Assembly: GCA_964490705.1 (NCBI GenBank)
Contig: CAZBCG010000006.1
Span: 62,001-126,000 of the forward strand
Direction of reading: 5' to 3'
DNA length: 64,000 nt
DNA from: Fodinibius sp964490705
GTDB lineage: Bacteria; Bacteroidota; Rhodothermia; Balneolales; Balneolaceae
Numbering within the stretch: position 1 is the first letter of the stretch; each line of letters begins with the position of its first letter. A model generated the notes under the pieces. It saw only the letters and a list, made by a program, of their open reading frames with translations, ran no database searches and was not told the origin of the DNA. This document shows, piece after piece, positions 27,126 to 35,939 of the stretch. A program made the translations under genes and the position numbers.

Positions 27126-28040
27126 CTATTGATCCCAAAGCTCGGCCCGGATGGTATCGGCGCTCTGCTCCGAGATGCGATACTCCAATTTTATACGGCG
27201 ACGTTCAGGAATTTTCTTCTCCACCAGTTTGGCACTTTGCGAGGTATATAAAATAAGATCCGTTTCACGGACAAACAGTGGCAGCGATTCTCCATAGGTA
27301 GCCCCGGCCACAAACGAGCCGCCAAACTTGATACTCACTTTCAGCTCGTCGATAATCTTGGGGATGGTCTGATCCTCGGCCGTTACTAGACCAATGGTAT
27401 CAATAGCTGCACGATCTACCACCGACAGCAGCGTATTGGGATCTATACTATACACAATCGGCAGCAGGCGACCTTTTTCGGCAAAATCGCGAAATTTATT
27501 CACCAGCTGAATGGGAACAAACAATGCATCGTACTTCACAGTCTCGTTATATTGATTAGCATTCAAAATGCGACTGCGAACCCCCACTTCTTTTTTGATG
27601 GCATCAGCCACCATACGTCCCAATTCTTCGGTTTCGCCAATACTGGCACAGCTTTCAATCCGATCCGGCCAATCCATAAAGTTCAACTGTTCCTGAAACA
27701 GCTCGTCAATTTCTGATTCATCCAGCCCATAGCCGATTAGCTCTTCGAGCAGCTTACGCATCTTTTCAGCACCCACTTCGAGTCGGTCCGCTTTATCAAG
27801 ATTCGTATTCTGCCGCTCCACAATAAAGCCCTTACCCCGCTCGCTGCGAATCAATCCTTCATCAGCCAAAATGTGGTACGCCTTGCGAACGGTGTGAAAA
27901 CTCGACTCTAACTGCTGTCCCAGCTGACGCGTTGAAGGCAACGTTTCACCCACTTGAAACTGTTTGGTGGCAATCATCAGGCGAATGCGATCGGCAATAT
28001 ATTTAGCGGATGTTTTCAAAACATGGTCTGGTGTTTTCAA
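27126..28040 (-). CDS. GntR-type transcriptional regulator with unrecognised C-terminal domain
   Basis: The 304-residue product has an N-terminal GntR winged helix (~10-75: QVGETLPSTRQLGQQLESSFHTVRKAYHILADEGLIRSERGKGFIV). A helical linker (~85-120) leads to a C-terminal part (~130-300) that I cannot assign to FadR, HutC, MocR or YtrA types. That part has alternating strands and helices (DALFVPIQLVNKF, LLPIVYSIDPNTLLSV, TIGLVTAEDQTIPKI), somewhat like a periplasmic-binding-type sensor fold. It is not part of the TonB receptor unit, since a terminator at 28103-28129 separates them. The DNA target is unknown. Confidence 0.82.
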   Translation of the reverse strand: MKTPDHVLKTSAKYIADRIRLMIATKQFQVGETLPSTRQLGQQLESSFHTVRKAYHILADEGLIRSERGKGFIVERQNTNLDKADRLEVGAEKMRKLLEELIGYGLDESEIDELFQEQLNFMDWPDRIESCASIGETEELGRMVADAIKKEVGVRSRILNANQYNETVKYDALFVPIQLVNKFRDFAEKGRLLPIVYSIDPNTLLSVVDRAAIDTIGLVTAEDQTIPKIIDELKVSIKFGGSFVAGATYGESLPLFVRETDLILYTSQSAKLVEKKIPERRRIKLEYRISEQSADTIRAELWDQ

Positions 28041-28102
28041 TTTACAGCACTAAAGATAGGTGTTAGCAAGGTCATTCTCATTGATGGATTTAAAATAAAA
28101 AA

Positions 28103-28129
28103 AGCCCACCCCGAAATTCGGAGCAGGCT
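28103..28129 (-). terminator. rho-independent terminator of TonB receptor gene
   Basis: On the minus strand a 12-bp stem (agcctgctccga / tcggggtgggct, with a few G-U pairs) and a 3-nt loop are followed by TTTTTTATTTTA. It sits 26 bp after the receptor stop. Confidence 0.9.
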
Positions 28130-28154
28130 CTTTTAGGGGGATGAGTCGTTATGC

Positions 28155-30629
28155 TTAGAAACGGAATCCATTAAAATCAAACTTCATGGACAGCCAATAG
28201 GTTCTCCCCATGGCAGGTGTTCCCAACAAGTCTACTTTTTCGGTATCAAGGATATTATTGACACTTCCCTGAAGCGAAAACCCGGTGTCGAGGATATCGA
28301 AACCCAAGCTCAGGTCGAGCTCGAACTTAGACGGTAACTCTTCTGTGTTATCAGGATTGCCATCATCATCAAGCAATACATTTGAGTTCCAGTATCCCGA
28401 AACATATTCGTAACTGTCACGCCAGCGGCCATTAATCTTAATAAAAGGCTCGGTAAACGTCGAAGAGTTAAAAAAGTTCTTGGCCGTAAATCCACCTTTT
28501 ATTTTGAGTGGTGGTGTATTCAGCGGAAGATCACTTCTGCCCGGTTCTTTGGTAAAGCTTGCAAGCTTGATGGTGGACATGCTGGCACTCATACTATATC
28601 GATCATTAAAGTAGTAGTTAAGCCCTACATCCAATCCCTGAACTTCAGCCTCACCATAATTTACATAGGTTTGAACGGCTGTTAAGTTACTCCCTTCTAC
28701 CATTACAGGATTCCCATTTTGGTATGCCGTATAAGTGGGATCATCAATATTAATTATTTGGGTTCCAACAAAGTTTTGATACCAAGAATAATACCCTACG
28801 ATATCAACAAATAACTTTTTCCCGAATACCCCTTTGTAACCCAATTCCATTGAGTTTACTTCTTCGGGGTCAACCGGTGAGATTGTTCTAACCACATCGC
28901 CATTTGCATCCTGTACGGTATATCCATCAATATTACCTTTAATTAGCAATGCATAGCCCTGAGCAAATGCATTGGGAACAGGAATATATGCATGGCTCTG
29001 TAAAATGGTAGGCGATGTAAACGCTCTGTTATACGTTGCCCGCACATTGTGTCCTTCGGCCACGGTATATACAATAGATCCCTTGGGACTTAATTGCGTG
29101 TCGTAATCCGTGTTTTCATCTACACGGGCAGCAGCAACCAGCTCTAACTTATCCGGTAATACATCGTACTTCAATTGTGCATAGCCACCGAAGAGCTCTC
29201 GGCTAATATCTTCGCCGCCTCCGTCAGCAAGATACGTACCCTTTGATTCCGGCAACATATTTCGATAATTAAGCCCGGCTACAAGATCGAGATTGCCAAA
29301 GGTGTTGTTATACTGAAGTTCAGAATCATAAATCTCTGTATCGTCAACAAATGCAACAGCCTCACGAATATCCTCAACAGGAATTAAACTTAGAGGTACC
29401 CCCTGATCTACAGTTGACTGTACCGCAGTAACCACCTGATTCAACTGGTAACTACCGGCTTCGTTGCCGTTTCTGGTTACTTGTGCATACCAGTTATCGC
29501 TACTTACCGTAAGAGACTGGTAATTAACCTTCCAATCTTCGATGCGGTTACGTCCGTTTGAAGTCAACGAAAATTGACTCGTCGATGACCAGCCGTATTT
29601 TCCTGAAACGGTCCAGTCTCCAAGCCTGTAGTACAACGATCCATTTATCTTTTTGGCTCCAACATCATAATCTTCCACGACATCGCTTTCAAAAATATTG
29701 CTGGGGTCGCCGGTATCGGTAACGTCAGTCCGATAAAAATGGAGGTTGTTTTCACGTTTTGGTTTAAAATCAACCGCTCCCATAAACTGGCCGGTTACCT
29801 TCCAGCCAAACGCATCATTTACAGTACCGGCTACGCGAAATGTTAAGTCTGAAAGACTTTGATTTCCTACTCGTGACGCAACCGTTACTCCGGAATCATC
29901 CCATGGATCTTTGGTTGTAACATTTATAACCCCTGAGCCCGAATTGGGACCGTAAAGTGCAGAAGCTGGTCCTAATACAACCTCCATACTTTCGACATCA
30001 ATCTTGCTGGCCGGCAAAAAGTTACCCTGCGGTAGCCCCGTAGCTCCCAGCGTTGCCAGGCGACCATCAATCATAAACAGCAACCGTGTATTAAAGCTGC
30101 TATTAAAACCACGGGCCGAAACGAGCTGTGTATTTATGCCTGCATTGTTGTAATTAACACCTTTTAAATTTGAAAATGCGGACATAAATGTATTTCCACC
30201 GGTTGTTTCGAGCTCTTCTTGCGATACGCGCTCGATAGTCGTCGGAGACTCCAGCAATTTTTCCGGCTGTTTTGAAGCGGATACCACCACTTCGTTCCCT
30301 CTCCACACGGTTTCTTCCATGCTTATGTCAAAGGTAATCGTTTCTCCGCCTTCAACCGCTACCGGATCACTTTCGAAATTTGCGTACCCCAGGTAAGTTG
30401 CCTTAATGCGATACTGACCTTCAGCAATTCCTGTTATTCGATACTTACCCGATTCATCAGTGGCAGCTCCTTTCGTGGTTCCCATCAGCGAAACATTTAC
30501 CCCCGGCATCAACTCTCCGGTTTCTTCGTCCGTAACTGTACCCTCAACGGTCCCGCTATTTTGGGCCACAGCTCCTGCTACCGTAAACAGCAAGAGGCAA
30601 AACAATATGATTGTTGTTTGTATTTTCAT
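28155..30629 (-). CDS. TonB-dependent receptor
   Basis: The 824-residue protein has a signal peptide (ending VAGAVAQ), a CarboxypepD_reg-like beta domain (~24-100: GTVEGTVTDEETGELMPGVNVSLMGTTKG), a plug domain (~115-230: VEVVLGPASALYGPNSGSGVINVTTK), and a 22-strand-type barrel ending in an aromatic residue (MKFDFNGFRF), as expected for outer-membrane insertion. It imports a ligand across the outer membrane with TonB energy. No SusD partner is adjacent, so it is not a classic SusCD pair. It is the last gene of the 28155-38193 cluster and has its own upstream copy of the 18-bp palindrome at 30697-30714, so it is probably co-regulated with the enzymes. Confidence 0.9.
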   Translation of the reverse strand: MKIQTTIILFCLLLFTVAGAVAQNSGTVEGTVTDEETGELMPGVNVSLMGTTKGAATDESGKYRITGIAEGQYRIKATYLGYANFESDPVAVEGGETITFDISMEETVWRGNEVVVSASKQPEKLLESPTTIERVSQEELETTGGNTFMSAFSNLKGVNYNNAGINTQLVSARGFNSSFNTRLLFMIDGRLATLGATGLPQGNFLPASKIDVESMEVVLGPASALYGPNSGSGVINVTTKDPWDDSGVTVASRVGNQSLSDLTFRVAGTVNDAFGWKVTGQFMGAVDFKPKRENNLHFYRTDVTDTGDPSNIFESDVVEDYDVGAKKINGSLYYRLGDWTVSGKYGWSSTSQFSLTSNGRNRIEDWKVNYQSLTVSSDNWYAQVTRNGNEAGSYQLNQVVTAVQSTVDQGVPLSLIPVEDIREAVAFVDDTEIYDSELQYNNTFGNLDLVAGLNYRNMLPESKGTYLADGGGEDISRELFGGYAQLKYDVLPDKLELVAAARVDENTDYDTQLSPKGSIVYTVAEGHNVRATYNRAFTSPTILQSHAYIPVPNAFAQGYALLIKGNIDGYTVQDANGDVVRTISPVDPEEVNSMELGYKGVFGKKLFVDIVGYYSWYQNFVGTQIINIDDPTYTAYQNGNPVMVEGSNLTAVQTYVNYGEAEVQGLDVGLNYYFNDRYSMSASMSTIKLASFTKEPGRSDLPLNTPPLKIKGGFTAKNFFNSSTFTEPFIKINGRWRDSYEYVSGYWNSNVLLDDDGNPDNTEELPSKFELDLSLGFDILDTGFSLQGSVNNILDTEKVDLLGTPAMGRTYWLSMKFDFNGFRF

Positions 30630-30696
30630 GATGATCCCTGTTTGCAGTTTATATTGCTATTAAAATTTTTGCATTCTATTTTCATATTTATCAAAG

Positions 30697-30714
30697 TTTT
30701 GGAAAATTTCAAAT
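30697..30714. promoter_or_regulatory. putative operator, site C (upstream of TonB receptor)
   Basis: Minus strand ATTTGAAATTTTCCAAAA. It lies 68-85 bp upstream of the receptor start and matches sites A (37673-37690) and B (38243-38260) at most of 18 positions. The proposed binder is the GbsR-type regulator at 37708-38193. Confidence 0.6.
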
Positions 30715-30718
30715 ATTA

Positions 30719-31801
30719 TTAATGAAATTTTTTATCATTCCGATTTAAGAGCGAATTTATCGCCTTCTTGCTTTCCACAGGCTTTTCGATAAAAGGAGTG
30801 TGTCCGCAGTCAGCAATTTCTTTTTTGACTACTGTGCCTCCCACCGATTGATATTTATCCAAAGCATAGGATATTTGTGACAGCATGGGTTGTGGGGGAT
30901 ATTGTTCTTCACCCGGCCAGCCTTCACGCAGCTCCATTTTGCCCTGAAAGCCCGGATCAGAAAAGGATTTATCCGCAATAATATTATCGTCTTTGCCGTG
31001 AATCCAGAGTAGCGGCGGTTTGGATCGAGCATGCAAAAAATCCTGCAATAAAAAACGGTTATACTTGGGTGAAATAGCATTGACCGGACCAAATTTGCCC
31101 GGTGCCATCCCCGGCCAGAAATCAGAAGAAATATAATCTCCGGGATATTTTTTTCCGCCGGTATGGATATCAAGCATCGCCGTGAGAATATCCTCTTCGC
31201 GATCAGCCTGAAAGCCATTTTTCCAGAACAGGCGATTCATCACATTGCGTGGCGAATACAGCGGATCATCTGTCGAGCGATCATTGTCCATAACACGATC
31301 GGCAAATTCATTAACCACAATACCTCCGCCCGAACCGGAATAATCCTTATTGTTGGCGATCCCCTCTTTGCCGTGGATACCGCCAAAACCCATCGGCGGA
31401 CCCGGGGCAATCAGTGAAGCCGTTCTAATGCTGTCTGAATGCTGAGCAATCATCCCCCAGCACACAAATCCCCCCAATGAATGTCCCACCAAATCAAAAT
31501 TATCCAGATGTAACGTTTGGATCAGCGCAGCAAGGTCATCCACCCAATCCTGAATACCGCGCGTAGCATCAATAAGTTTTTCTTCTGTATCTCCAAATCC
31601 CCGAAGGTCGGGAGCTATGCAAAAGTAATCATCGGAAAATTCCAGCATAAACTCTTCCCAGATCGTCGAGCTGCTCGTATTTCCATGCAGAAAAAGAATT
31701 GCAGGATTATCAGAAATGCCCGCGGTAAGCACATACATTCGCAGGCGATCAGTATCAAAAAACTGGGACGTTATGCCGGGCAGATGTTTGATTTTAGTCA
31801 T
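30719..31801 (-). CDS. alpha/beta hydrolase (cytoplasmic)
   Basis: The 360-residue product has the alpha/beta-hydrolase fold: oxyanion region LFLHGNTSSSTIW, nucleophile elbow LVGHSLGGFVCWG, a large lid insertion (~150-250, rich in Gly, Asp and Trp), the acid region LWIHGKDDNI, and a late DCGHTPFIEKP histidine. It has no signal peptide, so it should act in the cytoplasm on an ester, thioester or lactone. It is longer than usual (about 280). It overlaps the upstream ligase gene by 8 bp, a sign of translational coupling, and belongs to the cluster downstream of the exported hydrolase at 36698. Confidence 0.85.
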   Translation of the reverse strand: MTKIKHLPGITSQFFDTDRLRMYVLTAGISDNPAILFLHGNTSSSTIWEEFMLEFSDDYFCIAPDLRGFGDTEEKLIDATRGIQDWVDDLAALIQTLHLDNFDLVGHSLGGFVCWGMIAQHSDSIRTASLIAPGPPMGFGGIHGKEGIANNKDYSGSGGGIVVNEFADRVMDNDRSTDDPLYSPRNVMNRLFWKNGFQADREEDILTAMLDIHTGGKKYPGDYISSDFWPGMAPGKFGPVNAISPKYNRFLLQDFLHARSKPPLLWIHGKDDNIIADKSFSDPGFQGKMELREGWPGEEQYPPQPMLSQISYALDKYQSVGGTVVKKEIADCGHTPFIEKPVESKKAINSLLNRNDKKFH

Positions 31802-33314
31802 TATGCAGCTCCTTAAATTCCTCTTCTAAATCCCGTTTCTGAATCTTATTCGAATCGCCGACGGGCAGCGCATCCTTAAAAATCACATAGCCCGGACACT
31901 GATAGCCTGCCAAATATCGCCGACAGTAATCCTTCAAGGCTTGCTCCGAAAGTGATGCCCCATCCTTAAGCACCACAAACGCACAACCGGTTTCGCCCCA
32001 CTTCTCATCGGGCACGCCAATGACCGCTACCTGCGCCACCGCCTCATGCTGATAAATTACTTTCTCAACCTGCACGGGATACACATTTTCTCCGCCGCTG
32101 ATGTACATCTCTTTCTTGCGACCCACCATGTAATAGTATCCTTCATCATCGCACTTAAACAGATCGCCCGTGTGCACCCAGCCATCCTCGATGGTCGCTT
32201 CCGTTTCTTCAGGATTTTTCCAGTAACCCGAAAACACATGCGGACCTTTCATCATCAGTTCCCCCACTTCTCCCTGCGGCACTTCCTGATTGTCATCATC
32301 CACAATTTTTACGCCGATATGAAAATTCGGAAATCCGACGGATCCTTTTTTACGGATCGCATCTTCGGCCGGCAGCGAATAGCAGTTTGGTCCCACCTCC
32401 GTCAGCCCGTATCCCTGGCGCATGGGCACATTCTTCTCTTGATACTTTTTGATAATCGGAATGGGACACGACTCCCCGCCACAAATGGCAAAACGCACGC
32501 TGGTGAAATCCGTCTCCTCAAAATTAGGCTCCTCCATCATCATCCGAAGCATGGTGGGGATCCCAAAAAGAATGGTGATTCCTTCTTCCTCAATCAGTCG
32601 GTTACATTCTGCGGCATCAAATTCGGGCTGGAGCACTAATTTTCCACCGTGATGAATGAGGGGAGTCAACAGTACGTGCCAGCCGCCGGTGTGATAGAAA
32701 GGGGTATTTACAAAAGAAGTATCATCACCGGTCAACCCAAGGCTAATCTCGGTATTCATCGAATTCCAGTGAATCTGCCGATACGAAATCATTGCTCCCT
32801 TTGACTTGCCGGTGGTGCCCGAAGTATATAAAATCATCACGATATCTTCGGCCGAAGCCTCGTAGATCACGGGATCATCGCCTGCGGAACTCATAATTTC
32901 AGCGACAGACGATTCGCCATTATTCAACGCTAACAGCGAAACCGGATCAAGCTTTTTAGCTGCTTCCTGAGCACTCTCTTTAAACTCCTCAGAATAGATC
33001 AGCAGATGCGGATTACAATCCGAAATCAGCTCAAGCAATCCCGCTTGGGGCAGTCGATAATTGAGCGGTACCAGTACCGCTCCAATCTTTGCACAGGCGA
33101 AAAACAGAATCAAATATTCAATATTGTTCTTCGAAACTACAGCGACACGATCACCAGACTTTAGCTGTTGATCGCGCTGCAGATAGGCCGCCAGTCGATT
33201 AGCTTTTTCATTGAGTTCGCGATAGGTATAACGATCGCCGTTTGCAACGTCAATCACCGCTTCTTTCTGCGGCGTGTATCGCTCTCGTTTTGTAAGCCAA
33301 TCGTTAAAATTCAT
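31794..33314 (-). CDS. AMP-forming acyl-CoA synthetase (ANL superfamily)
   Basis: The 506-residue protein is an acid-thiol ligase of the FadD/MenE kind. Motif A3 is MILYTSGTTGKSKGAMISY, A5 is GYGLTEVGP, A7 is DGWVHTGDLFKCDDEGYYYMVGRKKEM and A10 is DSNKIQKRDL with the catalytic Lys. It activates a carboxylic acid with ATP to the acyl-adenylate and then the CoA thioester. Length matches medium-chain to aryl-acid ligases. It starts 1 bp after the symporter stop and overlaps the next hydrolase gene, so the three are one transcript. The acid is probably released by one of the two hydrolases in the cluster. Confidence 0.9.
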   Translation of the reverse strand: MNFNDWLTKRERYTPQKEAVIDVANGDRYTYRELNEKANRLAAYLQRDQQLKSGDRVAVVSKNNIEYLILFFACAKIGAVLVPLNYRLPQAGLLELISDCNPHLLIYSEEFKESAQEAAKKLDPVSLLALNNGESSVAEIMSSAGDDPVIYEASAEDIVMILYTSGTTGKSKGAMISYRQIHWNSMNTEISLGLTGDDTSFVNTPFYHTGGWHVLLTPLIHHGGKLVLQPEFDAAECNRLIEEEGITILFGIPTMLRMMMEEPNFEETDFTSVRFAICGGESCPIPIIKKYQEKNVPMRQGYGLTEVGPNCYSLPAEDAIRKKGSVGFPNFHIGVKIVDDDNQEVPQGEVGELMMKGPHVFSGYWKNPEETEATIEDGWVHTGDLFKCDDEGYYYMVGRKKEMYISGGENVYPVQVEKVIYQHEAVAQVAVIGVPDEKWGETGCAFVVLKDGASLSEQALKDYCRRYLAGYQCPGYVIFKDALPVGDSNKIQKRDLEEEFKELHND

Positions 33315-33315
33315 C

Positions 33316-34866
33316 TTATTCTGCGACTATAGGTTCTTTCTTTTCGCTGCGAAACTCAAAACCACTGTTTTTAACACCGTAAATCGAAAATCCCACTACA
33401 ACCGCACTCACAATTGCCACCGCTGCAGCTACACCGGGATTTTCACCATCCGCCTCGGAAAACGGCACGCGAATCTGTGCATAATACACCGTAAAGTGTA
33501 CTATTACTGCCACAATTGATGCCCAGATCGGAGCGGCTTTGGGGACGTTCTTGAAAAACATCCCAATTAAAATGGGGACAAAAGCGGCTGAGAAATAGGC
33601 ATAGACGCCATTCTGGGCAAAAATTCCGACACTCAATTTCGGATTTACAAGCTGCTGCCATGATAACAAGACTGTAACTGCAGCCATCACCACAATCACT
33701 ACACGATTACAAACTAATTTTCCGGGCAGTCCCCAGACATCTTTCTCAAAAATTCCTTTGCCCGCCAGCGGCTCAATAATGTCATTGGTTATAGATGTAG
33801 AAAGCGATTGGATCAGACTTTCGAGCGTAGATATTCCTGCAGAAATTAATCCCATCACAATAATTAACGCTATAATCACCGTAAACTCTTTGACTACATA
33901 AGCCGAGACGATTCCATCCATCGGCAGTGCTTCTCCATTTACCGTCAGATCTGCAAACGTGATACGGGCAAATAATCCGGCAATTACGACCAGGAAAAAC
34001 AGAAACTGGGCAAGAATTCCCACCGTCAGATAACGATTTACATCATCTTCGCTGTTGAGTAATAACGATTTTGTAAGGATATGCGGTTGACAAACAATAG
34101 CAATACCCACTATGAAAGGAGCTACGAAAATTTCAAAATAGTCGCGAAACAAAAAGCTGCTGTCGTTGGTAAGCTGCGTTAGTTTGGGATCGATTGCATT
34201 TAGCTTATCAACAAAACCGGTTACTCCATTACTGAAATGCTCATATCCCGATCCCAGTAACATAAAGGCGACGATGACCATCAAAATCGCCTGGATGGTA
34301 TTGGTATAAACCATCGAGTTGGCCCCGCCATACATCATATATCCAAAAATAAAGATTACAATGCCCAACAGCGTGTAGAATTCCGGGAGATTCAGCGTAC
34401 TGGCAATCACTTTCACTAAACCAACGCAAATGAGGACGATAAAAGTGATGAGAAGCAGCGAGAGAAATCCAAAGAAGATACCAAAGCGCTCACTGTCGTA
34501 CATTTTTCGGATCCAATCGGCCATGCTCAACGCCTTGACGCTACTGCCATAGTTTCTGAATCCCTTGGTGAATAAGATCAGCGAACCGAGGGTGGCCAGG
34601 GGCAGTGCCAGTCCCATGGCAATAACGCCGCTAAATCCGTAGAGGGCAACAAATCCCGGATTGATGATGAAAGTCGCCGCACTGGTAATGGAGGCAGCCA
34701 ATGACAAACCCACCGCTGTGGGCGAAAACATCATGCTGCCCAAGGCATAATCATCCATCTCTTTGGTCTGACCGGCCCCGCGAATCACGAAATAGAGAAT
34801 GACGCCTGCATAACACAGGATCAAAATCCAGCCGGCCGTTACCATTGTGGATGATGCTAATTCCAT
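33316..34866 (-). CDS. sodium:solute symporter (PanF/ActP-like SSS family)
   Basis: The 516-residue protein has about 13 membrane segments. The first sodium-site helix region is MSPTAVGLSLAASITSAATFI-like (FSPTAVGLSLAASITSAATF, ~47-66), and GLISAGISTLESLIQSLSTSI matches the helix 8 sodium site. The nearest named types are acetate, pantothenate and short carboxylate symporters, so an organic acid substrate fits the ligase encoded next. It follows the KAS III-like gene by 83 bp, a gap that contains a nested palindrome (34889-34934). That gap is the largest inside the enzyme part of the cluster and might alter relative expression. Confidence 0.88.
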   Translation of the reverse strand: MELASSTMVTAGWILILCYAGVILYFVIRGAGQTKEMDDYALGSMMFSPTAVGLSLAASITSAATFIINPGFVALYGFSGVIAMGLALPLATLGSLILFTKGFRNYGSSVKALSMADWIRKMYDSERFGIFFGFLSLLLITFIVLICVGLVKVIASTLNLPEFYTLLGIVIFIFGYMMYGGANSMVYTNTIQAILMVIVAFMLLGSGYEHFSNGVTGFVDKLNAIDPKLTQLTNDSSFLFRDYFEIFVAPFIVGIAIVCQPHILTKSLLLNSEDDVNRYLTVGILAQFLFFLVVIAGLFARITFADLTVNGEALPMDGIVSAYVVKEFTVIIALIIVMGLISAGISTLESLIQSLSTSITNDIIEPLAGKGIFEKDVWGLPGKLVCNRVVIVVMAAVTVLLSWQQLVNPKLSVGIFAQNGVYAYFSAAFVPILIGMFFKNVPKAAPIWASIVAVIVHFTVYYAQIRVPFSEADGENPGVAAAVAIVSAVVVGFSIYGVKNSGFEFRSEKKEPIVAE

Positions 34867-34888
34867 ATCGGAAAGATTATTTAATGAG

Positions 34889-34934
34889 ATCCTGAAAGAG
34901 ATACTGAGACAAACTCAGCACTATGGTTCAGGAT
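34889..34934. repeat. nested CTGAA/TTCAG palindrome within the cluster
   Basis: Outer arms atcctgaa and ttcaggat enclose a second inverted repeat (ctgag acaaa ctcag at 34904-34918). It lies between the KAS III-like and symporter genes and ends in gacat, as does the copy at 57552-57572. It could form an mRNA hairpin that reduces downstream expression or protects the upstream message. Confidence 0.75.
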
Positions 34935-34949
34935 GACATATTTCTGTAA

Positions 34950-35939
34950 TTACCATTTATACGCACACGCCCCGAAGTGAAGTCCGCCACCGGATCCCAC
35001 GAACACTAAAATATCACCGTCGGAAACCGATCCTTCGCGCAGCGCTTTGTCAAAAGCCATGGGAATGGCCGCCGAACCTGTATATCCGAATTTATCCATA
35101 ATCGTCGGCGCCGTTTCGCGCTTCAGCGACAGGTTATCCATGGTCTCCCAAATCTGGTTAATATTAATCTGTGTCATATAGGCCCCGGCAATATCATCGG
35201 TGTTAAACTCCGCCTTTTGAGCTAGCGTGCGAATCATATCGGTCCACACTTCGGGATTAATCTCTTTGGGGAATTTCTCTACAAATTGCAGACACTGAAT
35301 TCCGCCTTGGGTTTCACTGCGCGCGGCGGGAGCTGCTGCGCCGCCGCCGTAAATCCCCATATGCTTGTAGTATTCCGGCTTGGTTCGCAGATCCGAAGCC
35401 AAAAAACCTTCGCCATCTTGCTCGATGGGCTCAAGTATCACAGCCCCTGCGCCATCCGCAAAAAGTGTGACCGTCTTTTTATCATCTAAGTTCAAAAAGC
35501 GACTCATGCCATAGGCACCAATCACCATCACTTTTTCATATACCGGATCGGTAGCCATCATGCTGTTAGCCAAGGTCAAAGCTGTGGGAAATCCCGCACA
35601 GGCCGTATTAGTATCCATCGAAGTAGCGTTGGTCATCCCCATTTTATGCTGTACTACTGATGCGGTAGAGGGCGAAATGTAGTCCGGTGTATCAGTGGCG
35701 ATAATCAACAGATCGATATCGGTGGCTTGCAGGTTTGCCATTTCCAGGGCAGCGTTACCCGCTTCTACGCACAAATCACTCGTCGATTGATCTTCTTCCA
35801 TCCAGCGGCGCTCGCGGATGGTCAGATTTTCGCGCAACCACGTATCCACATCTTCGCCCAGTTGCTCGTTAAACCATTCATTTTTGATTACGCGATCGGG
35901 AGCATAGGAACCGCTTGCTATGATTTTGGAATGTCTCAT
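34950..35939 (-). CDS. KAS III-like enzyme lacking catalytic His and Asn
   Basis: The 329-residue protein is a thiolase-fold KAS III homologue over its full length. Cys114 in TNTACAGF matches the active Cys, and it ends with GSGGGLHFGAC as in FabH. Ungapped alignment of the C-terminal half to FabH by eye puts Thr256 (MTQININQI) at the place of the catalytic His of HQANLRI. Tyr286 (FGYTGSAAIP) replaces the catalytic Asn of GNTSAAS. Loss of both should block the malonyl-decarboxylating Claisen reaction, so the enzyme may instead transfer an acyl group through Cys114, or cut one. Its start overlaps the SDR stop by 1 bp (TAATG). It is not a housekeeping FabH. Confidence 0.88.
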   Translation of the reverse strand: MRHSKIIASGSYAPDRVIKNEWFNEQLGEDVDTWLRENLTIRERRWMEEDQSTSDLCVEAGNAALEMANLQATDIDLLIIATDTPDYISPSTASVVQHKMGMTNATSMDTNTACAGFPTALTLANSMMATDPVYEKVMVIGAYGMSRFLNLDDKKTVTLFADGAGAVILEPIEQDGEGFLASDLRTKPEYYKHMGIYGGGAAAPAARSETQGGIQCLQFVEKFPKEINPEVWTDMIRTLAQKAEFNTDDIAGAYMTQININQIWETMDNLSLKRETAPTIMDKFGYTGSAAIPMAFDKALREGSVSDGDILVFVGSGGGLHFGACAYKW

